Source of the DNA: JAFGVL01 sp963662245
GTDB lineage: Bacteria > Bacteroidota > Bacteroidia > Bacteroidales > Paludibacteraceae
Reading direction: 5' to 3'
NCBI GenBank assembly: GCA_963662245.2
Contig: CAXXVQ010000009.1
Coordinates: forward strand, 186,001-250,000
Length of the DNA: 64,000 nt
Part shown: in pieces, positions 34,501 through 43,795 of the stretch
Layout of the letters: every line of letters begins with the position of its first letter
How positions within the stretch are numbered: position 1 is the stretch's first letter
Position numbers and translations under genes: made by a program
Notes under the pieces: generated by a model
Database searches by the model: none
What the model was told of the DNA's origin: nothing
What the model saw: only the letters and a program-made list of their open reading frames with translations

Positions 34501-34914
34501 ATGCAGGATATCAATTTGTTAGAGGTTTTATCTAATTTGCGTAGAAAATGTACGCAGAAAGACAATGAATTAATAGAGCGTTTAGGAATCACAATGGCTG
34601 AGTTTCAGTTGTTTTTAGCCTCATTATATGTAGATAGTTTAGATTCTTCGAGTTTAGCTAATCAAATGGGAGTATCAGTCTCTCGAATCAGCCGTTTGAT
34701 AGATAAATTAGTGCAGAACGAGTTCTTAAATCGTGTGCATAGCGAAACAGATAGGCGTTCGCTAGTGCTTTCATTTACTGCTAAGGGAGAAGCACTTATA
34801 GAAGAAATAAAGAAGCACCGTGCTGAATGTGAAATCAGAATTAAACAAGATTTGTCTCCTGAATTACAAGAAGAGTTGAGAGAGAACTTACTTTACCTAA
34901 TTGAAAAAATGTAA
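34501..34914 (+). CDS. MarR-family transcriptional regulator
   Basis: 137-residue winged-helix regulator, the usual MarR size. The recognition helix region SSLANQMGVSVSRISRLIDKLVQNEFLNRV and the wing SETDRRSLVLSFTAKGEALIEEI are clear. MarR proteins bind palindromes as dimers and usually respond to small molecules. The palindrome at 34397 is the obvious candidate site. A membrane protein gene starts 4 bases after its stop, so they are co-transcribed. Confidence 0.9.
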   Translation: MQDINLLEVLSNLRRKCTQKDNELIERLGITMAEFQLFLASLYVDSLDSSSLANQMGVSVSRISRLIDKLVQNEFLNRVHSETDRRSLVLSFTAKGEALIEEIKKHRAECEIRIKQDLSPELQEELRENLLYLIEKM

Positions 34915-34918
34915 ACTT

Positions 34919-35545
34919 ATGTGGCAATTATTTATAGGCAGTCTTGCCCTTAGTGTTATTCACGCACTTATCCCCAATCACTGGCTTCCGCTTATTGCAA
35001 TCTCAAAAGCAGAAAACTGGAAAATGCGCGAAAGCATGATTGCAACCTTTATTACTGCCTTTTTTCATCTTATAAGTACGATATTAATAGGAGTAATTGT
35101 TGGTTATGTTGGTGTTCAGGTTTTTGAGAAATTTGAGCATGCTTCGCATGTTATTGCACCTGTAATACTGTTTCTCTTTGGTTTGGTTTACATTATTATT
35201 GACCTTAGAGGAAAACAATATCATCATCATGATGTGGAAATCAAAAATAAAAAATCAAAAGCAGCAATCATAGCTTCATTAGCTATTGGGATGTTTTTTT
35301 CTCCCTGTTTAGAGTTGGAGGCATATTACTTACAAGCGGCTAATTTTGGTTTTACTGGAATTTTTACCGTATCATTCGTTTACCTTACCGTGACTTTAGT
35401 TTTAATAATGGCATTAGTCTATTTGGGTATAAAGGGAATCAGTCATTTTAAAGCAAAATATTTGGAACATCATGCGAAACTTATTTCAGGTATTGTTCTG
35501 ATTATTCTATCTTTAATAGGTTTTTTTGGTGAGATTCACCATTAA
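34919..35545 (+). CDS. Membrane protein resembling HupE/UreH-type metal transporters
   Basis: 208 residues from ATG 34919, with about six membrane helices. The N-terminal HALIPNHWLPL resembles the H-x-x-P-[DN]-H motif of nickel/cobalt transporters of the UreH/HupE/NiCoT group. A His-rich cytoplasmic loop (KQYHHHDVE) and a C-terminal EIHH add potential metal ligands, and GMFFSPCLELEAYYL is another conserved-looking segment. A TTG 18 bases upstream is open but overlaps marR. It is translated directly after marR and may handle a metal the regulator senses. Metal and direction of transport are unknown. Confidence 0.6.
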   Translation: MWQLFIGSLALSVIHALIPNHWLPLIAISKAENWKMRESMIATFITAFFHLISTILIGVIVGYVGVQVFEKFEHASHVIAPVILFLFGLVYIIIDLRGKQYHHHDVEIKNKKSKAAIIASLAIGMFFSPCLELEAYYLQAANFGFTGIFTVSFVYLTVTLVLIMALVYLGIKGISHFKAKYLEHHAKLISGIVLIILSLIGFFGEIHH

Positions 35546-35597
35546 TCTGTTAAATTCATCTTATCTTTACACCTCATTTTTAAATAAATAAAAAATT

Positions 35598-37055
35598 ATG
35601 TCAACTCAATTTTCTTCTAATCCTCCATTCAAAGTGGCGGACATAAATTTAGCCGAATACGGTCGTAAAGAACTTGATTTAGCAGAAATCGAAATGCCTG
35701 GTCTTATGGCTTTGCGTGAAGAGTACGCAGGTCAAAAACCTTTAGCGGGAGCTAAGATTATGGGTTCACTACATATGACAGTTCAAACTGCAATCCTAAT
35801 CGAGACTTTAGTGGAATTGGGTGCTGATGTTCGTTGGGTATCATGTAATATATTCTCAACACAAGATCATGCCGCTGCAGCAGTTGTTGTTGGTAAAAAA
35901 GGAACTGTAGATGCTCCTGCAGGTGTACCTGTTTACGCTTGGAAAGGTGAAACATTAGAAGAATACTGGTGGTGTACAGAACAAGCTTTGACATGGCCTG
36001 ATGGTTCAGGTCCAAACTTGATTCTTGACGATGGTGGTGATGCTACTATGTTAGTGGTTAAAGGTGCTGAGTTTGAAGCTGCCGGTAGAGTGCCTGAGTT
36101 TGACGAAAATATACATTCAGAAGAAGAAGGTGTATTCTTAGCATTATGTAGAAAAACTATTGCTGAGAATCCTAATGGATGGACAACTAAGCGTGATGCT
36201 ATCAAAGGTGTTTCTGAAGAAACAACTACTGGAGTTCACCGTTTATATCAACTTGCAGAAGCAGGAAAACTTCCTTTCCCTGCTATCAATGTAAATGATT
36301 CAGTAACAAAATCAAAATTCGATAACTTGTATGGCTGTCGTCATTCATTAACTGACGGTATCATGCGTGCGTCTGATGTGATGCTTGCAGGAAAAGTTGC
36401 AGTAATTTGTGGTTATGGTGATGTTGGTAAAGGTTGTGCTCAGTCATTAAAAGGACAAGGAGCTCGTGTTATTGTTACAGAAATTGACCCAATCTGTGCG
36501 CTTCAAGCTGCCATGGAAGGATACCAAGTGTTAACTGTAGAAGACACGCTTGAATATGCTGATATTTATGTAACTACTACAGGGGATAAAGATATTATCA
36601 CAGCTGACCATATGAGCAAAATGAAAGATATGGCTATTGTAGGTAATATTGGTCACTTTGATAACGAGATCCAAATGGCTCAGTTAGCAAAGGTTCCGGG
36701 TATTGTTAGAACTAACATCAAACCTCAATATGATAAATGGACTTTTGCTGATGGACATTCAGTGTTAATTCTAGCTGAAGGTCGTCTTCTTAACTTAGGT
36801 TGTGCTACAGGTCACCCAAGTTTTGTGATGTCAGCATCATTTACAAACCAAACTCTTGCTCAAATTGAGTTACATACAAATGCTGATAAATATGAGAATG
36901 ATGTGTATACATTGCCTAAATTATTAGATGAGAAAGTGGCTCGTTTACACCTTGATAAATTAGGTGTTAAATTGACAACATTAACTCAAAGTCAAGCAGA
37001 TTATTTAGGAATACCTGTTGAAGGTCCATATAAACCAGATCATTACAGATATTAA
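35598..37055 (+). CDS. ahcY: Adenosylhomocysteinase
   Basis: S-adenosyl-L-homocysteine hydrolase, which splits SAH to adenosine and homocysteine and so removes the inhibitor of methyltransferases. 485 residues, in the range of bacterial enzymes carrying the extra 40-residue insert. The NAD-binding GYGDVGKGCAQ, SLHMTVQTAILIETL, DNLYGCRHSLTDGIMRA and the C-terminal KLDKLGVKLT...YKPDHYRY are all present. A possible -7 box TATCTTTA (35562-35569) precedes it. A terminator follows, so it is a single transcript. Works with metY in the methionine cycle. Confidence 0.97.
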   Translation: MSTQFSSNPPFKVADINLAEYGRKELDLAEIEMPGLMALREEYAGQKPLAGAKIMGSLHMTVQTAILIETLVELGADVRWVSCNIFSTQDHAAAAVVVGKKGTVDAPAGVPVYAWKGETLEEYWWCTEQALTWPDGSGPNLILDDGGDATMLVVKGAEFEAAGRVPEFDENIHSEEEGVFLALCRKTIAENPNGWTTKRDAIKGVSEETTTGVHRLYQLAEAGKLPFPAINVNDSVTKSKFDNLYGCRHSLTDGIMRASDVMLAGKVAVICGYGDVGKGCAQSLKGQGARVIVTEIDPICALQAAMEGYQVLTVEDTLEYADIYVTTTGDKDIITADHMSKMKDMAIVGNIGHFDNEIQMAQLAKVPGIVRTNIKPQYDKWTFADGHSVLILAEGRLLNLGCATGHPSFVMSASFTNQTLAQIELHTNADKYENDVYTLPKLLDEKVARLHLDKLGVKLTTLTQSQADYLGIPVEGPYKPDHYRY

Positions 37056-37071
37056 TCTGAATAGATATTTC

Positions 37072-37108
37072 AAAAAAGCTCATTCCAACGAAGGAATGAG
37101 CTTTTTTT
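37072..37108 (+). terminator. Rho-independent terminator after ahcY
   Basis: Stem AAAAAGCTCATTCC / GGAATGAGCTTTTT with a 6-base loop, then T's. Confidence 0.92.
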
Positions 37109-37171
37109 ATATGTTTTTCCTGAGAAAATGCCTTCTTAAAGTAGATATTTGTTACATTTGCGCAACTAAAG

Positions 37172-37244
37172 CGGTTTGTAGCTCAGTTGGTAGAGCAACT
37201 GACTCTTAATCAGTGGGTCCAGGGTTCGACTCCCTGCAGACCGA
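37172..37244 (+). tRNA. tRNA-Lys (CUU anticodon)
   Basis: A full cloverleaf can be folded: acceptor CGGTTTG with CAGACCG, D arm GCTC...GAGC, anticodon stem ACTGA/TCAGT with loop CTCTTAA (anticodon CTT, reads AAG), and T arm CAGGG-TTCGACT-CCCTG. Discriminator base A. CCA is not encoded. TACATTTG at 37153-37160 is a good -7 element 11 bases before the tRNA. Confidence 0.95.
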
Positions 37245-37248
37245 CAAT

Positions 37249-37282
37249 AAAAAAGGAACAATAGTAATATTGTTCCTTTTTT
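37249..37282. terminator. Bidirectional terminator between tRNA-Lys and the MG2 protein genes
   Basis: AAAAAAGGAACAATA / TATTGTTCCTTTTTT hairpin, usable from both strands. It lies 5 bases from the stop of the minus-strand gene. Confidence 0.9.
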
Positions 37283-37286
37283 AGTT

Positions 37287-39950
37287 TTATTTTTTAAACA
37301 GATAATACTGTTTTACATAACTACAAGGCTTTCCCTCTTTAGTGATTCCTTCCAGCACAAAGTTATAGTTTGATTCTCTGTCGGCAGTGTAGAAACTAAA
37401 TGAGACTTCACCTTTTTTATTAGTTTTTAGCTTTGGTTCCCAAGCTAAAGTACTACGCCAATCCGGTAGAGGATTCTCTTTCACAGATGGGACATCGTAT
37501 TTTGGTTGATAGAATTCGTAGTTTCTAGCATATCCTAACGGCATAACTGTGATAATATTTATAGGTGTAGGCTTAGTGTATAAGCTTCTTCCTTTTTTGA
37601 AATTAAGCACAACTAGGTATTGCCCTAGTGGATCAGAAGAATCATTATAATTGTTTATTTTTAGTAAATGAACAGAAAGTAAACTGGAAACATCTAGCCC
37701 TTGTACTTCATTATAGGTATAAATACTTTCGTCCCAAGCAAATTTTGGTCCTGGTTCATCTATATCTTTTCCATTTTCATCTGCATACATTCTTTGCTCA
37801 AAGTTTCTTCCCCTATAATTTTCATTCCATGCGTTTAATCCGGGTAATGCCTGAACAACTGCACTGAATGGTTGACCATATAGACTTTCTAACTTTTTCC
37901 CTGAAAGTACATATTCTTCAGAGCTAAATATATATTGAGCATCTGTCACTAATTTAGGTTCAGCATCAGCATGAGCAATTACTTCTACATCTTTTAAATT
38001 AAAGTTCATCATCCCGTTTTCATTGACATACTTAAAGTTGGCAGCTTCCAGCTGTTTTGCAGAAATTTTGCTTCCTTCATCAGGCTTAATTTGTTCTTCA
38101 ATTATAGGAGGGAAGCTGTCTTTATCTACTTCAATTTCAACAGCATCTTTTAATAAGCCTTTTTTCTGTTTTGCAGTGATAGTAAACTGCGTGCTGTCAG
38201 GGAACAAGAATCCATCAAAGGTAAATCGTCCATTAGGATTCGTTTCAGTGCTTTGGAAAAATCCAATTTTAGGGCCAAGGATTGTTACAGGCACTCCACC
38301 TTTTTTAATGTTAAGTAGCCCAGCTCCACAAACTCCTGTGATGCTTTGGCCTTTTTCAAGATAGAAGGGCGGATTTCCTGTTTCTCCTTTTAATGCTTTG
38401 GATGTATCAAATCGTTTCCAGCCTTGAGTTTGCATAAGCATGTCTAAGGCTTCATCTGCTTGCAGGTAATTGGGGTCAAAATACAAGTTTGGTTTTTCAA
38501 TATATCCTTTCAAATCAGAGCTTAAAAGTAGATAGTTGATGATGTTTTCCGATGTTGGGTCTATTTGTACATCGCTGCCATCAGTAGTTGCAAGAGCAAA
38601 ACTTCCTTCTACAGGTTTTCCCTTTTTATCGGTAATTTTTAGGGTGCAATTAACCTTTTCACGCTTGTCATATACGGTGCTGTCAAAGCTTAATTCTACT
38701 TCAGGTAGATTTCTTGGTTTTACAAAAACAAGTCGTTCCGAAATCGGTTCTCCAGTCTTGTTAAGAAGTAAGAATGTATTTATTCCCGAGTTTAGTTCCT
38801 CGGGGTCAAAGCTCACTACTTTTTGAGCAGAGATTGTTTTATTGCAGAAAATATCCCCACGACAATGTCCTAATAATGTATATGAAGAAATGGAGTCGGT
38901 TGATCTTATCGCTACAAATATTTTATTTTTTCTAGCGTTGACACTCAATGAAGGTGTAATTTCTGCTTTTGGTAAATCAAAGCGTTTTTCTTCACCTTGT
39001 TTGTTTTTTACTAAAGCATAAAGTTGTTTGCTGGAATCTGTTTCAACGCAAAATTTTCCCATACCGAGATGAGTGCTTTTAAATTCCGAAACCTTCTTGT
39101 TTTCAGAATCGTAGATTATGCCACTAACCTCCGTTGAAAAGCCATTTTTTTGAATTGCTTTGAAGCTGATGCAGTTCATGACTCCTGTAACTAGATTTCC
39201 ACCTTCGGGGAAAAATTGCACATCAAAATCAGTGTTGGCAGGGAGTATGTAGTTTCGCTCATAATTACTCATGTTTTCTGCGTAATTCACATGAATAAAT
39301 GGTTTGCTGATGTCTATCTGTTTTGGGTTATACTCGATCTGAATTTCTCCTTGAGAGTTTGTAGTCAGAGTCTTTTCTCTTTTGTTTTTACCGGATACAT
39401 TTAGATAGTAGTCAATTTTTTTCGAGCTAAGAGGACTGCCTTTTTGCTCAAATCGGATAGTTGCCAAAGCCTTTTTGTCATCTAAGACCTCGTAGCTTAT
39501 GCTTGAAGTCACTTGGCTGGTTATGCTATTTCCAATGTAGACTTTCTTTTTAAAGAAGTAATCTACACCTGCATTTTGCATCCAGCTTGTGTATGCGCGA
39601 ATGGTGTATAAACCTTCAGGCATGGTTTCATCTAAAAACAGACTGCCGGAAAATGCTTCTGATTCTGGGATTTTTACTCTTTTTATTAGCGTATCGACGC
39701 TATTGATAAGCTCCACATAAATAGCAGAACTTTGAGAGTTTTCTAGGTGAGTCATTGCATCTATTAAGAAGGCTCGGAACCAAATTCGTTCTCCTACTAC
39801 ATAGCTAGGTTTATCTAGTTGTAGATAGATTTTTTCCTGAGGAAGAGTTTTAAATTTTATTGGTTGTGAGGAACTGGGTTGTGATTTCCCCAAAGCACAG
39901 TTTGCAAGAAGAATGCTAATTGCAAACAGAGTTTTAATTGCGTGATGCAT
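37287..39950 (-). CDS. MG2-domain and TonB-plug-like envelope protein (copy 2)
   Basis: 887-residue exported protein with a signal peptide (about 1-22). Near the N-terminus KIYLQLDKPSYVVGERIWFRAFLIDA is the MG2 motif of alpha-2-macroglobulin-like proteins. The middle has carboxypeptidase-regulatory-like beta-sandwich repeats (GRFTFDGFLFPDSTQFTI). The C-terminal part resembles a TonB-receptor plug (SGKKLESLYGQPFSAVVQALPGLNAW) and a final beta domain (KGEVSFSFYTADRESNYNFVLEGIT). Function is unknown in this family; envelope or surface association with TonB-dependent uptake is an inference. It follows its paralogue at 39976-42690 after 25 bases, so they form an operon. Confidence 0.75.
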   Translation of the reverse strand: MHHAIKTLFAISILLANCALGKSQPSSSQPIKFKTLPQEKIYLQLDKPSYVVGERIWFRAFLIDAMTHLENSQSSAIYVELINSVDTLIKRVKIPESEAFSGSLFLDETMPEGLYTIRAYTSWMQNAGVDYFFKKKVYIGNSITSQVTSSISYEVLDDKKALATIRFEQKGSPLSSKKIDYYLNVSGKNKREKTLTTNSQGEIQIEYNPKQIDISKPFIHVNYAENMSNYERNYILPANTDFDVQFFPEGGNLVTGVMNCISFKAIQKNGFSTEVSGIIYDSENKKVSEFKSTHLGMGKFCVETDSSKQLYALVKNKQGEEKRFDLPKAEITPSLSVNARKNKIFVAIRSTDSISSYTLLGHCRGDIFCNKTISAQKVVSFDPEELNSGINTFLLLNKTGEPISERLVFVKPRNLPEVELSFDSTVYDKREKVNCTLKITDKKGKPVEGSFALATTDGSDVQIDPTSENIINYLLLSSDLKGYIEKPNLYFDPNYLQADEALDMLMQTQGWKRFDTSKALKGETGNPPFYLEKGQSITGVCGAGLLNIKKGGVPVTILGPKIGFFQSTETNPNGRFTFDGFLFPDSTQFTITAKQKKGLLKDAVEIEVDKDSFPPIIEEQIKPDEGSKISAKQLEAANFKYVNENGMMNFNLKDVEVIAHADAEPKLVTDAQYIFSSEEYVLSGKKLESLYGQPFSAVVQALPGLNAWNENYRGRNFEQRMYADENGKDIDEPGPKFAWDESIYTYNEVQGLDVSSLLSVHLLKINNYNDSSDPLGQYLVVLNFKKGRSLYTKPTPINIITVMPLGYARNYEFYQPKYDVPSVKENPLPDWRSTLAWEPKLKTNKKGEVSFSFYTADRESNYNFVLEGITKEGKPCSYVKQYYLFKK

Positions 39951-39975
39951 GCATGTTGAATGTGAATGTTGTTAT

Positions 39976-42690
39976 TTACTTTTCTATAGTATGAACAGCA
40001 TCTTTGTAGAATAACATGCGTTTGCTTTCGTATCGACACGGTACGCCTTCAGCGCTTAAGCCTTCTACAACTATGTTGTAAACAGTTAGTTTATCAGCCA
40101 TGTAAAATGAGAAAAGACCTTTTCCGGTAGCCCCGGTTCTTACATCCGGAACAAAAGTAATGGTACTTCTAATATCCGGAAGAGGTTTATTTCTTACGCT
40201 AAAGTACTCATATTTTGGTTCGTAAAAAAGAATATTTGAAGTATAACCAACCGGGATTGTAGTTGCTACCTTTTGCTTATTTGTTGATTCTGCAACAGGG
40301 TTCTCATCCTTAAATACCAACGCCACCATTGTATTTGAAAGTTCATCGGTTGAGCTCGGGTTGAATGATTTCATTACTTGTACTGATTCAAGATTTTTTA
40401 CATCTACATTTTTTAATTCTTGATAAGAATAGATGTTTCCATCGATAGAAAATCGTAATCCATTGATTTTATCCGTATGTGATGTTTCGTCATTAAATGC
40501 ATTGTTCGGAGCTTGCCAGCCATCAAGTGATGGAATGTTTCTTAAGAGTTCAGATAAGTTTTCTCCTTCCATTGATTCTAACTGTTTGCCTTCAATGACA
40601 TACTCCTCATCACTGTATTGATATTTCGGATCAAGTGTTTCTTCTTCCGGTTTTTCAGGAGTGTATGCCAGTAGACCTCTCGTTCTTGAGCGAATGCTAC
40701 GAGTTCCATTTTCCGTGAAATATTTATCATTGGCAGCCAAAAGATATGTGTCTGTGATAGGTGTAACTCCGGCATCTGGGAAAAAGCTTTCTTTTACTTC
40801 TGGAAGCAGCGGTGACTGAATGTCAAACTTTAAATCAGGGCTTAAATTATCTCCTCTGGCTTGTAGCGTAAAACTTGTGTTTTCAGGGAATGAAAGATTT
40901 TTGAAGAAGAAATATCCTTCTGCATTTGTTTGTGTCGTTTTGAAGTAGTCAATTGTTGGGGCAAAAATATTGACTTGGAGATTTGATAATGGCATATTGG
41001 CATCTCCTCCTTGATTTACCTGTCCACTTACTTCGTAGCTTTGTTCCATGTCGTGCTCAGGCACATCAATTTCTCCTTTAGCTGCTTTTGCAATGTCAAA
41101 TCTCCTCCAACCTTGGGTCATCATCAATAAATCCAGCCCTTCATTGGCATATTCATATTTTGGATTAAAATATAATCCAGGTTTCTCAATATATCCTTTC
41201 AGATCGCTGGTGAGGAGTAAATCTGAGTAAATATCTCCGGCTAAGGTGTCTCCTTCTACTACTGCTGCATCTGTTATTGCAACTGAAAAAGTTCCGTTTT
41301 CAACGGGTTTTCCATGTGCATCTCTAACATTAAGCACGCAGTTAACTTTTTCGCGTTTTGTATTTACCGGATTATAATAATCAATCCATATATTGTTGTA
41401 TTCTTTTTGTCTAACAAAAATTAATCGTTCCGAAATACATTCCCCTTTTTTATCCAATAATGCAAAGTGTGCAATTCCTGAACCGTCAATTTCCTTTGTG
41501 TCAAACATCACAGCAGGAGTAAGTCCGCTAATTGGTTCGTTGTAAAATACCTTGCCACGGATATGCGCCAAAAGTCGTAAAGAGTCATCTACCATTCTCC
41601 CTTTAACCGATTTGACATTTACCAGTATGAAATTATATTTCTGAACTGCCGCTAATGCATATCCTTCTTTTTTCGGGATAGGTAGTTCCAGTCTTTTTTC
41701 TTCTCCTTTTTTAGTGCGTACAATAACATGGTATTTATGCATGTCGTCAGGGTAGAAACTGAATTTCCCCATTCCTAAATGTACACTTTTGAAACTGCTT
41801 ATCTTTTTGTCTTCATCATCATATAATGCTCCTTTTACATCGACCCCAAGTCCGTCGGATCCAATTGCTTTATAAGCCACAGTGTTTGTCATACCGGCAA
41901 TTATTTCACCGCCTTCAGGAAATAGTTGTACATCATATTCGTTTTTACGCGGGACAGTATAGGTTCTTGTGTAGATATTTGTAGAATCGATGTATTCAAC
42001 GGTGATAGTTGGTCTTTTCCCTTTTTGTTTGTGGGCTTTATAATCGATATAAATCAAGCCGTTTGGGCTAGTAATTTCAGTTTTCTTTTTAATCTTTTTC
42101 TTACCTCTGTCTATGTAGTAAGTGATTTCTTTTCCCGAAAATGGAGCGTTATTCTGTATAAATTTAATCTCAGCCATTCCTTTTTTCTCTGTTTGAAAAG
42201 GATAACTGATTTCTGATTTTATCTGACTCGAAAGACTGTTCCCAATAAAGAATTGACGGTAGTAAAAAAAGTCGGGGGAGGAATTTTGCATCCAGTTAGT
42301 GTATGCACGAACTCGGTAAATGCCTTCCGGAATAAGTTCTTTGAGCAAAAAGCTTCCGTAGTATGAGCCTCCAAGACATTGAATTTTCTTTCTGCTGATA
42401 ATGGAGTCTTGAGAGTTTATTAATTCAACATAAATAGGAGTATAAGTTGAATCTTGAGTATATTTATTTGCATCAATGAGGTAAACTCTAAACCACATGC
42501 GTTCTCCTGCAGCATAATATGGTTTGTCAAAATGCAGATAGAGCTTTTGTTGGTAAGGAGTTTTAAGTTGAGCTAGCGAGTCCCAGTTTTCAATTTTAGC
42601 CGTAACAGATTGAGCCGTTGTTTGTGTCAAAATCAACGCCCAAAAAGAAAGAATAAAAAGTAAACGAGAGTATTGTTTATTCATCATCAA
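39976..42690 (-). CDS. MG2-domain and TonB-plug-like envelope protein (copy 1)
   Basis: 904-residue paralogue of the downstream gene, in the same order: signal peptide, MG2 motif KLYLHFDKPYYAAGERMWFRVYLIDA, beta-sandwich modules with a carboxypeptidase-regulatory-like unit (GYFFFKNLSFPENTSFTLQARG), plug-like EGKQLESMEGENLSELLRNIPSLDGWQ, and a C-terminal beta domain. Three ATG codons occur together at the start (42690, 42687, 42684). A consensus promoter just upstream gives a very short leader, so any of them is possible. First gene of the two-gene operon. Confidence 0.75.
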   Translation of the reverse strand: MMMNKQYSRLLFILSFWALILTQTTAQSVTAKIENWDSLAQLKTPYQQKLYLHFDKPYYAAGERMWFRVYLIDANKYTQDSTYTPIYVELINSQDSIISRKKIQCLGGSYYGSFLLKELIPEGIYRVRAYTNWMQNSSPDFFYYRQFFIGNSLSSQIKSEISYPFQTEKKGMAEIKFIQNNAPFSGKEITYYIDRGKKKIKKKTEITSPNGLIYIDYKAHKQKGKRPTITVEYIDSTNIYTRTYTVPRKNEYDVQLFPEGGEIIAGMTNTVAYKAIGSDGLGVDVKGALYDDEDKKISSFKSVHLGMGKFSFYPDDMHKYHVIVRTKKGEEKRLELPIPKKEGYALAAVQKYNFILVNVKSVKGRMVDDSLRLLAHIRGKVFYNEPISGLTPAVMFDTKEIDGSGIAHFALLDKKGECISERLIFVRQKEYNNIWIDYYNPVNTKREKVNCVLNVRDAHGKPVENGTFSVAITDAAVVEGDTLAGDIYSDLLLTSDLKGYIEKPGLYFNPKYEYANEGLDLLMMTQGWRRFDIAKAAKGEIDVPEHDMEQSYEVSGQVNQGGDANMPLSNLQVNIFAPTIDYFKTTQTNAEGYFFFKNLSFPENTSFTLQARGDNLSPDLKFDIQSPLLPEVKESFFPDAGVTPITDTYLLAANDKYFTENGTRSIRSRTRGLLAYTPEKPEEETLDPKYQYSDEEYVIEGKQLESMEGENLSELLRNIPSLDGWQAPNNAFNDETSHTDKINGLRFSIDGNIYSYQELKNVDVKNLESVQVMKSFNPSSTDELSNTMVALVFKDENPVAESTNKQKVATTIPVGYTSNILFYEPKYEYFSVRNKPLPDIRSTITFVPDVRTGATGKGLFSFYMADKLTVYNIVVEGLSAEGVPCRYESKRMLFYKDAVHTIEK

Positions 42691-42706
42691 TCCGTTATCT
42701 GTAAAA

Positions 42707-42737
42707 CAAAAGTATTAAATTCAAGCGTATTCACAAG
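42707..42737 (-). promoter_or_regulatory. Bacteroidetes promoter of the MG2 protein operon
   Basis: On the minus strand: CTTG (-33), exactly 19 bases, then TACTTTTG (plus coordinates 42707-42714). The first ATG is 16 bases past the -7 box. Confidence 0.75.
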
Positions 42738-42788
42738 GCTCATTTTATATTCTTTCAGCTTATATTCTTCATATATGAGTTGATTTTA

Positions 42789-42796
42789 TACCTTTG
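42789..42796 (+). promoter_or_regulatory. -7 element of the ldcA promoter
   Basis: TACCTTTG, 36 bases before the ldcA ATG. The -33 box is weak. Confidence 0.5.
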
Positions 42797-42832
42797 ATAA
42801 AAATTTATCATTAAAAACTTTAAAGAAAATTT

Positions 42833-43729
42833 ATGATACCACCGTATTTAAAACCAGGTGATAAAGTTGCTATTGTTTCTCCGGCAGGAGCAGTTGAGAA
42901 GAAATTTATTGACGGAGCAGTTGAAGTTATATCTAGTTGGAAACTGATTCCGGTTATTGGTGAATATGCTTATGGACAGGACGGAAGGTATTCCGGTACA
43001 GTTGAACAGAGACTTTCTGATCTTCAGGCTGCAATTGACGATGATGATGTAAAAGCAATTTTATGTGCAAGAGGAGGTTATGGGACAGTGCATGTTGTAG
43101 ATATGTTAGATTTAACTTCTTTCGAAATTCATCCAAAATGGATACTTGGTTTTAGTGATATCACTGCATTACATAGTGCAGCTGCTTCAATTGAAGTAGT
43201 GTCTTTACATTCTATTATGGCCAGGCACCTGACTGAGTTACCTGCCGACTCTCAACCTGTACTGATGATGCATGATATTTTGTTCGGACAAAGCTTGCCG
43301 GATTATGTTGGTGATCCTCATGAATTAAATCGTAAAGGGAAAACTGAAGGTGTAATTGTAGGTGGTAATCTTTCAGTTTTGTTTGGTTTGAGAGGAACAC
43401 ATTTTGACCTAGATACTTACGAAAAGATTCTTTTTATCGAGGATATTGCTGAAAAACCGTATCATATTGATCGTATGATGCAGAACCTTAAAATGGGTGG
43501 TGTGCTTGAGCATCTAAATGGATTAATAGTAGGTCAATTTACAGAAATAGAAGAAGATTCAGGCATGGGAAAAACTGTATATGAGATAATTGCTGATGCT
43601 GTGTCAGAGTATGATTATCCGGTTTGCTTTAATTTTCCTGCCGGACATATTGATCAAAATATTCCTTTATTGCTTGGTGCTGAAATTACATTTACTGTTG
43701 ATGATGATCAAATAGAAGTTAAGTATTAA
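42833..43729 (+). CDS. ldcA: Muramoyltetrapeptide (LD-) carboxypeptidase, S66 family
   Basis: Trims the terminal D-Ala from murein tetrapeptides during cell-wall recycling. 298 residues, normal for LdcA. The nucleophile Ser is S108 in GFSDITALH. The Glu of FIEDIAEKPYHIDRMMQNL and the His of GHIDQNIPLLLG complete the Ser-Glu-His triad. GGYGTVH and GGNLSVLFGL are also conserved. It starts the transcript from the -7 box at 42789, and a shared terminator follows. Confidence 0.93.
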   Translation: MIPPYLKPGDKVAIVSPAGAVEKKFIDGAVEVISSWKLIPVIGEYAYGQDGRYSGTVEQRLSDLQAAIDDDDVKAILCARGGYGTVHVVDMLDLTSFEIHPKWILGFSDITALHSAAASIEVVSLHSIMARHLTELPADSQPVLMMHDILFGQSLPDYVGDPHELNRKGKTEGVIVGGNLSVLFGLRGTHFDLDTYEKILFIEDIAEKPYHIDRMMQNLKMGGVLEHLNGLIVGQFTEIEEDSGMGKTVYEIIADAVSEYDYPVCFNFPAGHIDQNIPLLLGAEITFTVDDDQIEVKY

Positions 43730-43745
43730 GCTATAGTTAGATATG

Positions 43746-43778
43746 AAAAAAGGGTCGTGAATTTCACGACCCTTTTTT
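43746..43778. terminator. Bidirectional terminator between ldcA and the barrel protein gene
   Basis: AAAAAAGGGTCGTG / CACGACCCTTTTTT hairpin with a 5-base loop. Confidence 0.93.
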
Positions 43779-43795
43779 GTTTGTATAAGGAATGA

